Source: Purshia tridentata
Taxonomy: Eukaryota; Streptophyta; Magnoliopsida; Rosales; Rosaceae
Assembly (NCBI GenBank): GCA_003254885.1
Contig: QANT01008475.1
Span: 1 to 64,000 of the forward strand
Length of the DNA: 64,000 bases
Reading direction: 5' to 3'
The translations under genes and the position numbers were made by a program. Within the stretch, counting starts at the first letter, position 1, and the number at the start of each line of letters is the position of its first letter. Below are positions 50,205-64,000 of this stretch, in pieces. Below the pieces are notes generated by a model. It saw nothing but the letters and a program-made list of their open reading frames with translations. It had not been told where the DNA came from and searched no databases.

Positions 50205-50455
50205 AATTATAAATTTAGGATTAAATATCTAGTTTCAATATTTTTTTAGAAAATCAGTTTTACTAATAATTTTTAAGTTTGACTATTAACTATTAAACTT
50301 AATTTTTAGAATAGGTCACAAATTTAAAGCCTATTTGTTTTGGGCTTTATTTGTTTGACAAATTTGCCCTTCTATTATCTTTTGGGCCACATATGATGGG
50401 TCTTAGATAAAATTTATAAAGTTTTGACAAAATTATCCTTGATACTTTTATATTG
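50205..50455 (+). repeat. Dispersed repeat, copy 2
   Basis: Homologous to the reverse complement of 1-255 in this window. It contains TTTTGGGCTTTATTTGTTTG and CACATATGATGGGTCTTAGA. The similarity may continue to the right, since copy 1 is cut at the window edge. Probably part of a larger non-autonomous element that also includes the CAGTCACA cluster. Confidence 0.75.
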
Positions 50456-50494
50456 TTTTGGAAATTAGTTAATATAGTATCAACTTCAGTTTTA

Positions 50495-50755
50495 ATTGTG
50501 ACTGTACGACACTCAACTTCAAATTTAGTTGTGACTGAATGACAGTCACAGCTAAATTGTGATACAGTCACAGTTAGGTTGTGACTGAATTGAAATTTTT
50601 TTTAAGAGAAATTGTATTACAATATAATATAAATAGAGGTCAAAACAATACTTTTATTCAAAATAATACTTAGCATAGTGGTGAGAGTTGTCTTTTTCAA
50701 CTTATCAAGACAATTACAACTAAATTGTAAGACAGTCACAGTTAATATGTGATTA
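50495..50755. repeat. Cluster of TGTGACTG / CAGTCACA motifs
   Basis: The 8-mer or its reverse complement appears about six times in 260 bases, in both orientations (for example GTTGTGACTGAATGACAGTC and ACAGTCACAGTTAATATGTG). Such dense subterminal short repeats in both orientations are usual in the ends of hAT or CACTA DNA transposons, where they bind transposase. Confidence 0.55.
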
Positions 50756-51144
50756 GATTATTTTTTTTAGTTTTAATACAATATAATATAAATTAATATA
50801 ATAGTATGGATGTAATATATATATATATATATTTTATTGTAGTAGTATGTGATGTAATATTTGTGAATTATAGTGCTATTTACTATATTATTATGTTTGA
50901 CTTTTCAACTAGTACCTAATCTAAAATGTTATCAAATTTTGGTATTTAAACTAAAAAATTATTAAAATTTGGTATTTAAAGTTAATTAACCTTAATAAAT
51001 TGATAAAAAAATTATTTTTAAATAAAAACAGTCATTTATTTAATTACGTAAGTAAACTATCTAAACTAGATATTTTGGTGATCCACAGACCCATACGTGC
51101 ACCGTTTATTTGCCAATTTGGAATAGGTGCTCTCTCTCTCTCTC

Positions 51145-51152
51145 TATAAATA
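51145..51152 (+). promoter_or_regulatory. TATA box of CDC48
   Basis: CTCTCTATAAATACCC lies about 100 bases upstream of the CDC48 ATG, right after a CT tract. A start site about 30 bases downstream (near 51180) would give a 5' UTR of about 70 nt. Confidence 0.7.
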
Positions 51153-51250
51153 CCCAAAAGATCTCACTGCGAGCTAAACCAGTACACCGAGTTGGAATTC
51201 TAAAACCTTTGTTGACGTAGAAAGCACGAAAAACCTCGGAAGCAACAACA

Positions 51251-55212
<3,962 letters not shown>

Positions 55213-56693
55213 ACTGAAACCAAAGGCGAACACATGGGTGGGGCAATGGGTCTACCGACCCCTATAGCTTTTTATTTGGTATAATGAAGTTGATAATATT
55301 GTAGAAAGTTGTCCTCGATAGCTTTTGTACTTATCTTTAATATTATACCCCTTTAATATAAACACTAGTATAGCCCTTTAATATAAATTGGTATAGACAT
55401 TAGTATTAATATTATAGCCCTTTAATTTAAATTGGTTATCTTTATTAAAAACTTGAAAATTCAAAAATATCTTTTGTTTAATGAAATTATGAAGTACTTA
55501 AAACAACATTATTTAATGGTAAAATTAATAATAAATTATTTTAAACCAAAATATTTGTAGTTTATAAAGATTAATAACTACCTTAAAATACGAGGAATGA
55601 TGTCAAGTCAAATTGTCAATTACATATGTTAAATTCATTAAATTGTGTAATATTTTTCAACACTTTTCAATGTGATTTTAAGTTTGAGGAGGAAAAATTT
55701 TAATGTTAATCTTCCACTATACAATTTCTTCATTATATCAATATTTGGAGAGCACAAAAGGATGATGACTCATGCTGTAATCTCTGTTCAACAAAATAAC
55801 AATAAAATTTCAGTAACCTAGCTTGTTATAAAAAATAAAAAAACCAAAATCTGACATGAATAATCATCAACAATTGCATGTGGGATTCCAATTCCATGCA
55901 TGCATAGTGGACCCTACAGCTTTGCATGTACTGTACAAGTTTTTTTTTTGGGCCAGGGTACTGTACAAGTCCTAATTACGATCTAAGCTAGGGAATCTTT
56001 GAGGTGTAGTTTTTAAAAGTATTGCCCAAAATTTCCAGATTTCTTCGTTTAGGAGGGCCCAAAAGAGAGTGGATCTCAGATCTCACATGTGGGGTCCCAT
56101 ATTATAATGTCTCCCATGTTCTGTCACGTGACCTCAAACACAGGGTCACCAGAGGACCAGAGAGGACCAGAGGTATCTTTTTCTTAAACCTACACCTCAA
56201 GATAACATGCTAATTTGCCACGACTATGGCTTATATCGCAAGAGAGACTATAGCTACCTACCCTATATCAAGAGGAGTTGTGTTGTACTTGTCAATACTC
56301 TAATGATGGGAAGAAGCTTAATTAATTATACTTGTAATTAAATAAGAATTATTCTTTGCTTAATTCTTGTGTGTCCATTATATATATATCTATCTTTCAC
56401 GTGGTGGGGGGGCTTAAATGGTTACGAAACCCATATATGGATGCCTTCTTCTTATCCTTAAAAAACCGATATGGACCATTCTTTCACTTTCACATCCCCG
56501 AGAAGAGAATTATATTTCATCCTCCAAAATTCTTTACAAATTAAGTTTCCAAACTCAACAAAACTATATATCAATGACAAATTAAAAAATCACTGCACGC
56601 ACTCACACGCTTCCATCAACACCTACATCCTCTTTCTTGCTCCTTTTTGGAGAAATAAATGATGGAAAATGACTTCACATTCAAGCAACAGTC

Positions 56694-56743
<50 letters not shown>

Positions 56744-57240
56744 CTCATACAATCATGCAATGTCTTCAATACTACCAACTAAAATCGCTCAGAGGTGTTC
56801 CTTTCACAATCAGACTCTCATTATCAATTATCAACGATTAACAACTGTTCACTCATGGATCATTTTTCTTAAGAATACTTTGTTATCCGGCCCCTTCTTT
56901 CTTAATTTCTTAATGTTAGTTTCTACAATTACTTTAATTTATATATGCAAAGAGATTTTATTTAAAAATTACTTCACATAATCAACAATTTGATAATCAT
57001 TCACACATAGATATATGTGAAAGCAGTAAGAGATTCAAGAAATGGCCTGATTCACTACAACTAGCTAGGTACAATCATTTCGAAGTTGCTGTACACTCAA
57101 ATATGCTCTCAACTTATCGATATTATATTGCTCTTGGTAATAACAAGCAGTCTAATTTGCAATGCCCATTTATATTGCTCTAATCCTACAAATAATATCA
57201 CGCCTAGCTAATCCTTACAAATAATATATATATATATATG
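55213..57240. other. Convergent spacer between CDC48 and receptor kinase
   Basis: CDC48 3' UTR, AT-rich spacer, a long (CT)n run at 56697-56740 and an (AT)n run near 57225-57240. No gene recognised. Confidence 0.6.
56697..56740. repeat. (CT)n microsatellite
   Basis: The longest uninterrupted dinucleotide tract in the window, more than 20 CT units, in the spacer downstream of CDC48. Confidence 0.95.
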
Positions 57241-57358
57241 ATGACATTGTTATTGGGTTCCTGTCCCTGATAGATAACCAGCTGAAGAAGATGAGTAAGC
57301 AAGTGAGCAATGAGAAGACCCCTGGAGCTGTAGCAACTGAGCTGGAGTCACTGAGGAG
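57241..57358 (-). pseudogene. Partial tandem copy of the receptor kinase 3' coding end
   Basis: These 118 bases duplicate 57386-57503, the last 36 codons plus stop and 9 bases of the LRR receptor kinase gene. By eye only two bases differ. The copies are separated by an (AT)n run, and another (AT)n run borders the outer side, so slippage or unequal exchange at AT repeats is the likely origin. The extra copy encodes GSSHCSLAYSSSSAGYLSG but has no upstream gene, so it lies in the 3' UTR of the real gene. Confidence 0.93.
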
Positions 57359-57394
57359 AAATATATATATATATATATATATATGATGACATTG

Positions 57395-60300
57395 TTATTG
57401 GGTTCCTGTCCCTGACAGATAACCAGCTGAAGAAGATGAGTAAGCAAGTGAGCAATGAGAAGACCCCCGGAGCTGTAGCAACTGAGCTGGAGTCACTGAG
57501 GAGGATGAGTTCTTCAAGGAGTTGCTAAGAGGCTTGTGTGCCTCGCTTCCTACCGGGGCCTCATGTCGAATTTCTTTCAACAAAGCTACCACATCCTTCA
57601 TTGTTGGGCGATCCTCTGCCCTGTTGCTGGTGCAGAGGAGTGAGATTCCAAGAGCTTGTAGCATTTCTTGTATCTGTGTGTCTGGGTATCCTTGAAGCTT
57701 TGGATCAAGAATCTCAACTGGGTCCTTCTTGCTCTTCAGGTGGTCTCGGACCCACTGAATGACATGTTGGCCATCCGTGAATGATGGGTCTACAGGCTTT
57801 TTCCCAGTTATTATCTCCAAAAGGACAACCCCAAAGCTATACACATCGCTCTTTGCAGTAATTTTTAGCATGCAAGCATATTCTGTGAGAGCAACATTTA
57901 ATACAGTAAGGGCCTTGTATAATGTATGCATATATGGATGAAAAAAAGGTAAGCATCTAGCAGCATGAATGTGATGTTTTGGACATAAGCTATCTGCAAG
58001 GTGAATGTCATGTCATATCACACAGTACAAGTTAATGTTTGTTGTCCCATACTAACAGCATAAGATATATTGTCGTTGTGATTCGATAAAACAAATGCTA
58101 AGCAACAAGAAAAAGTTACAATTAGAAGCATCTACTAAAGGTGTACCATATGTGTACCCCATCTTGCTTTCATTTCTAACAATAACAAGCTTCTTTGGAC
58201 CTACTTTGAGTCCCCTCTGAAATGATTAACATCGCTGTCTTATCCCCTCCATGGCTTCATCATATTCATCTATTGGGTTCTAATTATATATATATATTTT
58301 TTTTTTTGGCCAAGGGGTTCTAATTATATTTTAATTGAACCAAAAGTCTAATATAAGAAGCCAAATTTGGTTTGCTAAAAGACCAAAATTCTTTAACCAA
58401 ACCTGTATTACAAGTCTAATTAGCAAAATTCATTCCATGATGATCACATAATTGAGCAATGAAAACCATAACCAAGATTAGACAGATTAAAAAGAAATTA
58501 AAGTGAGAATTTAAACTTTTTGGTCAAAAAAAAAAAGTGAGAATTTAAACTTACCAGGCGCAATGTAGCCGTAAGACCCAGCAAATTGTGGGTTGGCCGA
58601 AAACGGACCGTTTTGATCATCTTCCACCAACCTGGCAAGTCCAAAGTCTGCCAAAACGGCCTCGTACCGATCCCCTAACAAGATGTTTTGGGCCTTCACA
58701 TCCCGGTGCAAGATAGCGGGCTCGCAGTCGTGGTGCAAATAAGCCAAGCCCTCCGCCACGCCCAGTGCTATCTTGAACCGGGTATCCCACTCCACTAATC
58801 CCGCGCACCCCTCGTGCAGCAACGAACCCAGATTACCATTGACCAAATAGTCATAGAACAACAACTTGGTCCTCCGGTTAGCACCCCAACCTAGTAACCG
58901 TACGATGTTGCGGTGTCGTATCCGTGCCAGCGTGGCGATTTCGGAGGAAAACGCAGACGCCGAGTATTTCTCTGCCGTACGAAATCTTTTTACCGCCACG
59001 GACAAGCCCGAGGGGATGGTGACGCGGTAAACGACGCCAGATCGGCCCCGCCCTATGACATTGATAGGTGTTAAACTTCTTGCCACGTCAATAATCGAGA
59101 GGTCCAGTTTTTGGTAAAGTGTCACCTCCCACGGTGGACCTACGTCAACCTCGCTGTCGTCCTCCGGATCGAGCTCGTGAGCCCCACCAAAGAAGCCCGG
59201 TTGGGCCCGCTTTCTAGCGCCGAGGATGATGTATAAGGCCGCAAGGAGGAGTACGCATGCGGCGCATAGTAGCACCACCATCGCCACGCGAGCTGCTACG
59301 TTGCGCCTGCGGGACCAGCCGGGGCTGTCTGTGGCGCACTGGTTGTTGCCTGAGAGGCAGAGCGAGGGGTTGGCGGACAAAACACTCAGCGGGAGTTTCG
59401 CGAAAAAGGGGGTGTCGGGCACGCGCCCTGAGAAGTTGTTGTGCGAGACGTTGAGGACCACGAGATTTTGCATGTCCGCGAGAAACTGGAGGTCGCCGAA
59501 GAGTTGGTTGTGTGAGAGGTCCAGAATTCCGAGCTTGTCCAAATCGGTGAACTCCTTCGGTATCTTGCCGGAGAGTTGGTTCCAGCTCAGATTCAGAGCG
59601 ATTTCCAGTGCTGGAATCTTGCCCAAACTCGCCGGAATATTCCCTGTGAGCTCGTTTCCACTCAGGTCCAGTAACTGTAGCTTCGCACACGAGCCTAGTT
59701 GACTCGGAATCGAACCTGTGAACCGGTTCTTCCCCAAAACGAGCTTGGTGAGTGAGCTCAACGAACCGATTCCCGGACTCAACGTCCCTTCGATCAAATT
59801 ATCCGAGAAATCAACGAATTGCAGAGACACAAGCATATTGAAACCTGCAGGTAAATTTCCGGCGATCGAATTGGAATGCAGGTCGAGAAACGTCAGATTC
59901 TGGCAGCCGGAGATCTCCTCCGGTATTGTTCGGGTGAGATGATTCGATCCGAGATCCAAGAAATTCAAGTTCTTCAAATTTCCGATCTGCGGCGGGATAG
60001 CCCCCGTAAGCTTGTTGTCGCTCGCCCGGAACCGAATCAACGACGAGCAGTTTCCGATCTCCGGTGGTATTTCGCTGGAGAGGTTGTTGGATAACAGAAG
60101 AAGCTTCGTCAACTTCTGGAGATTGAAGAGTCCCCCGGGAATCGGCCCCGTCAAACCGTTCTGTGAGAGATCAACGGCCTCAAGATTCTGACAGTTGGAA
60201 ATCGACGACGGAATGTTTCCTTCGAGCTTGTTTTGCCACAAGAACAGTAATGTGAGATTCGATAAGTTTCCGAACTCGGACGGTATCGAACCGGTGATCT

Positions 60301-61429
60301 GATTGTTATCGAGCTCGATGTGAGTGAGTCCCCGGCAGTTTCCGAGCTGCGCCGGAATATCGCCGGAGATTTGGTTGACGCTCAATTGGAGCTCCTGAAG
60401 CGAAGTCAAGTTTCCCAAAGACTGAGGAATGCTTCCGGTTAATGAATTCATCGAGATGTCAATGACTGAGAGCTGGAGACAGTTGCCGAGCTCTGGCGGT
60501 GTAACCCCCACCAAGCTGTTTTTCCAGAGCAAAAGGTTTCGAAGGTTCTTGAGGTTACCCAATGTTCTCGGAACCGAGCCGGTGATTGAGTTCTCGTACA
60601 AGTAGATGTCCCGGAGCTCGGTGCAGTCTCCAAGCTCCGGGGGGATTGGACCCGAGACGAGGGCGGTGTAAATAGCCAACGTCTCGAGCTTCTTGAGAAG
60701 ACCAAGACTAGGAGGAAGGAATCCTGATATGCTTGTTTCTGCCAAGCCCAACATGAACAAATTGGTGCAGTTGCCAATTTCATGGGGCAGAGGGCCTTCA
60801 AGGTTCTTGTTCCCACCAGTTCTGATTACTTGAAGTTGGTGCAGGTTTCCAATGGTGTTGGGAATGTTCCCACCGAGTTGATTGTCATACAGGACCAGCC
60901 ATTTCAAGCTTGTGAGGTTCCCAATTTGGACTGGGATTGAGCCCTCTAAACCATTGGTGCTGAGATAGAGCTGTTCGAGCTTCGGCAACTCGCAGATCTC
61001 AGTTGGGATTTCGCCGCTTAATGCATTGTCGCTGAGGTCCAAGACGATCAATTCTTTGAGAGCTGAAATTTGCTTCGGGATTGGACCGGTGAGGTTTGTG
61101 CCTGAGAGGATGAGCTTGTTCAAGGTCAGCAATGAGGTGAAATTGGAAGGGACTTGACCCGGCAAATCCACATACCTCAAATTCAATTCCACAACTTGGT
61201 TGTTGAAGTTGCAAGTGACCCCAAACCACCCACATGGGGTTTCGTCACTTGGGTTCCAATTGCTTAGCCTGTCCTGCGGGACACCATTCAGGCTCTTCTT
61301 CCATGAAAGCAGAGTCTGGCCTTGTTGGTTCACGGCCGAAGCCGTGAAAGGCAAGAGAACAATTACAAGAGAAAAAGAGAGGATTAAGGAGGAGGAGAAG
61401 AGAGTGGTCCATATTGGATTTACAGGCAT
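57395..61429 (-). CDS. LRR-XI receptor-like kinase, RGI3/At4g26540-like, 1120 aa
   Basis: Plasma-membrane peptide-hormone type receptor kinase. Exons: 58555-61429 and 57395-57882 (3363 nt); the single intron falls after the APE motif codon start, as is usual for this clade. I start at MPVNPIWTTLFSSS, which leads into a signal peptide; an upstream in-frame ATG at 61477 is less likely. The order is an LRR N-cap (SNWNPSDETPCGWFGVTC), about 25 or more LRRs, a transmembrane segment (VAMVVLLCAACVLLLAALYI), then a kinase with G-loop GRGRSG (793-798), VAVK lysine K814, HRD at 908-910, DFG at 928-930, and EYACMLKITAKSDVYSFG. It is an RD kinase with all catalytic residues. RGI/RGFR receptors of this clade perceive RGF/GLV/CLEL peptides in root meristem control. 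SKM-type receptors are an alternative, so the ligand is inferred only. The first exon is GC-rich compared with its surroundings. Confidence 0.92.
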
Positions 61430-64000
61430 TACAACAAGTATGCTAACAAGTATGCTAATAATGCTACAGAGCCCCAAAAAAGGAGAAGCGAAAGAAGGAT
61501 GTGAGGAGCCTAGGGAGGGACAATGAGAGGAACCAAATCATGTCTGGTGGGCTATCATTTATTTTATGTAGCTCTGCTTATAACAAATTGAAAGACCCAG
61601 AATCTCCGGATCCAAGAACAGCTAGGCCATGATGTTTGTGCAGAGCGAAATGGAATTTTAGATGCTTGTTTTTTCTGCATTTGTTTATGGTGGAGGAGAG
61701 GTGGGGGGGAAGGCAGAGGCTACTGTTTTTTATTCAAAAACAAAAGGTGAGAGAGAGATGGGTGTTGGGTCAGTGACTTTTGTGTATAATTTTATTGTCT
61801 GCAACTTGTTCTTTCTCTTTTCATTTGAGGCCTTGTACATAAATAAAACAATGATCTTTCATTTTCTCTTGGATTTTCTTTATTTTTCCATAAGATGCAG
61901 AAACCAAATTGATGAAGAAATATCTTCAGCTTGGCTTTGTCAATTGTGTCATATTTAGACAACTATAGAATGGAGGAGCCGTCTGACTCAGCTGCCTCTG
62001 TTTTTGGGTGGAGTTGGATGTTGCATCAACTTTCTATACATCATTGAAATTTTTCTCCACCAGTTCATTTATTTTTGAAATCATAATGACATGTAACTAT
62101 GTATGGCATAATGACACAGCATATATGTTTATAGCAAGAGTTTCCTAATGAAGGACAAAAAATATATGTTTATAAAAGGTGCAAATAGAGAAGAAAAACA
62201 AAGCTGAAAACCTGCACGAGGAGGCTACTATGTCACATCTAGCTCCATTGTTCATATATACAGTCTGTAGCATTGCAGACCCTTATCCTAACGTTAAAAC
62301 TGAGCTCAGATTTAGATCCAATTCTATATTAGAAAAATCTGGACAATCTACTTAAGTGCTATGACACAGTCCATAGATATATATAAATAATTAATTGTCT
62401 CGTGAATTTCAGACTCTTATAGAATTATTCCTCCCTATAAGAATCATCAATAACACCAAATGGTCCAAATCTAATTTTGTAGCCTTTATATCTACCAATA
62501 CAAGTTCAAAATTTATAATATTAATGTCTAATCCAATTATAACCAGATTTATAGTGCATGAGGCTATTTGACTTGGTGTTCTGCATTAGTGCATTCTGCA
62601 AAACCCACTAAATCTGGCACCCTTTTTTTATTTATCTATTAAATATATCAAATCCCACTAAGAACTGTAATTAGAGGGAAGTAAATGGTCACGTGATGTC
62701 GTGTGACAAGAGGGTTTACTGGGCAATACGAATCATTTGGGTTTTAAGATGTGTTGTGAAATTGTGATCATGTGTGGTCGCCCCACATAATGGCTGGCTG
62801 TGCCAGCAGCAGCCTGGCTAGCTAGCTCGTGACTGCACTGAAGGGTTTGATATTATTTTAATGGTGTGATCATACAAGTGTGTCTAACTAGCTAGGCATC
62901 TAGGCACGAGATTGTGAGAAGGGGTTGCACATGAGAGTGAGAGAAACTGAGAAAGAGAGATGTGTTTATTGGGCCAAACCAGACATGGTGTAGGACATCT
63001 TTTTGTGTCTTAATTACAGTCTTTTTTTTTCTTTTTCTTTTTTCAGTTTTTGGAATATAAGGAAAGAGACAAGAACACCCCATCAAAAGTGGACGTACCA
63101 CTCCCCTAAATTAATATATCTCTTTCATTCTCTAGTTTGTCTTCAATATATAAGTGCTTGCTTCTACCACTAACCCATACCTAGGACTAAAATTATCTAA
63201 AGGAACAAAAAAAAGGAAAGTTACATATCCTTTTACTTAATTTGACATATTATGTTGTTAGACTATATTAATTTAAAAATATCGTATGTCTAATAAGAGA
63301 ACATTAATTTCAATTAAGGTAATAAAGAATAGCTGCATGGGGTATACACTAAATGGGTAGTACATTTTGAGAGGCAACTTGTTGATATAATTGCATGGAG
63401 TGAAACTAAGCACATCATGTGAATGCATAGACGCATATATGGAAGATATGAGACAACCAAATCTTGGCCAAACTGCTTGGTAGGCAAAGGCCAATTTAGC
63501 TTTTGGCTTTCAGCCTTTTCATCAATTTCGATCTTGTCATTTGACATTGGCTAACTCTTGGTTTGGGCCATTGCATACGTTTTAGGGTTACCATGTCATC
63601 CTTTCGATGCTTTCATTTTCAACCGCATATATATATCAGATAGTGTTTATTGCATAAATTCTGGAATCATGCCTTGCATAATATGCATACATTATTTCAA
63701 TTATATATCCACTGTCCACACCTAAAGAAATCATGGCTTGGTCGAATAATTATATACATATTTGTATCTGACATATATTATTTTTCAAAAGTATCATAAT
63801 TAACACTGCATACCGTATAATTGAAGCACCAGCACAACACAAAATTGTAGATCATATGCAGTGCATAACATTAGTGTCTAGTGATGATATTGATCGATGT
63901 CGCTTTTTTATCACATCAAGCTATAGCTATATATATAGATCAACCAATATTGACATGACTGAAAATTGGCTTTGAGCTTGCATACAAATACAAGTGGGGA
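61430..64000. other. Receptor kinase promoter and gene-free right end
   Basis: The first few hundred bases are the 5' flank of the receptor kinase. Beyond 62000 the DNA is AT-rich with no recognisable coding region or repeat family. Short open frames near 62900-63550 lack domains and codon structure. Confidence 0.6.

Larger units (their letters stand above)
49307..51140. other. Divergent spacer between JMJ20-like and CDC48 genes
   Basis: The JMJ20-like promoter occupies the first few hundred bases. From about 49710 to 51060 the DNA is strongly AT-rich and repeat-like, and includes the second copy of the dispersed repeat (50205-50455) and a CAGTCACA-rich segment (50495-50755). The CDC48 promoter begins near 51060. 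No gene is seen. Confidence 0.6.

Noticed and set aside
57250-57447. Separate small gene downstream of the receptor kinase
   Set aside because: It is the duplicated 3' end of the kinase gene joined through an (AT)n tract, not an independent gene.

Overview
The window is nuclear DNA of a flowering plant. It has AT-rich intergenic spacers, short GT-AG introns with pyrimidine-rich acceptors, many CT/GA and AT microsatellites near genes, and families found only in plants: MOS1, PUX, class C glutaredoxin, LRR receptors and a neprosin-domain protein. Protein similarity as I remember it points to a eudicot, plausibly a woody rosid such as Rosaceae. I cannot confirm the genus. Two single N bases lie in homopolymers (13220 and 37954), so this is a draft-type assembly.

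Layout, left to right: (1) 664-1856 +, GRXC1-type CGYC glutaredoxin. (2) 3384-6257 -, a GSO-like LRR receptor without a kinase domain. (3) 9752-12864 -, a plastid-targeted polytopic membrane protein of unknown function. (4) 13965-15792 -, an EMB2759-like protein. (5) 17995-24830 -, MOS1 (MODIFIER OF SNC1), with a non-coding 5' exon near 26.6 kb. (6) 28907-30845 +, an APY7-like apyrase. (7) 31273-33402 -, a plastid-targeted Sec14/CRAL-TRIO protein. (8) 34997-36919 -, a UAS-UBX (PUX10-like) protein. (9) 41817-44453 +, a secreted neprosin/DUF239 protein. (10) 46121-49306 -, a JMJ20-like JmjC oxygenase. (11) 51251-55212 +, CDC48/p97 AAA ATPase. (12) 57395-61429 -, an LRR-XI receptor kinase of the RGI/At4g26540 type. 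I worked out the exon structures by hand from splice signals and reading-frame continuity. Every model closes to a whole number of codons.

There are no operons here; these are independent nuclear genes. Two relationships stand out. GRXC1, the plastid membrane protein, EMB2759-like, Sec14-like and JMJ20-like genes occur in the same order that I remember for Arabidopsis At5g63030-At5g63080, with other genes interleaved, so this looks like an ancient collinear block. The PUX-type UBX protein and CDC48, its expected partner ATPase, lie about 14 kb apart.

Intergenic DNA carries degenerate repeats: a dispersed repeat present in inverted orientation at 1-255 and 50205-50455, a fold-back element at 27398-27900, a tRNA-derived SINE-like fragment at 7242-7325, a GAAATTTC-rich block at 2640-2860 and several recent tandem duplications, one of which copies the 3' end of the receptor kinase gene. 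I see no tRNA or rRNA gene, no CRISPR array and no intact transposase or retroelement. I found no convincing new biological system. The strongest oddities are an excess of GC-AG introns, a stop-free in-frame intron in the neprosin gene, the kinase-less receptor, and two gene-internal or gene-edge tandem duplications.
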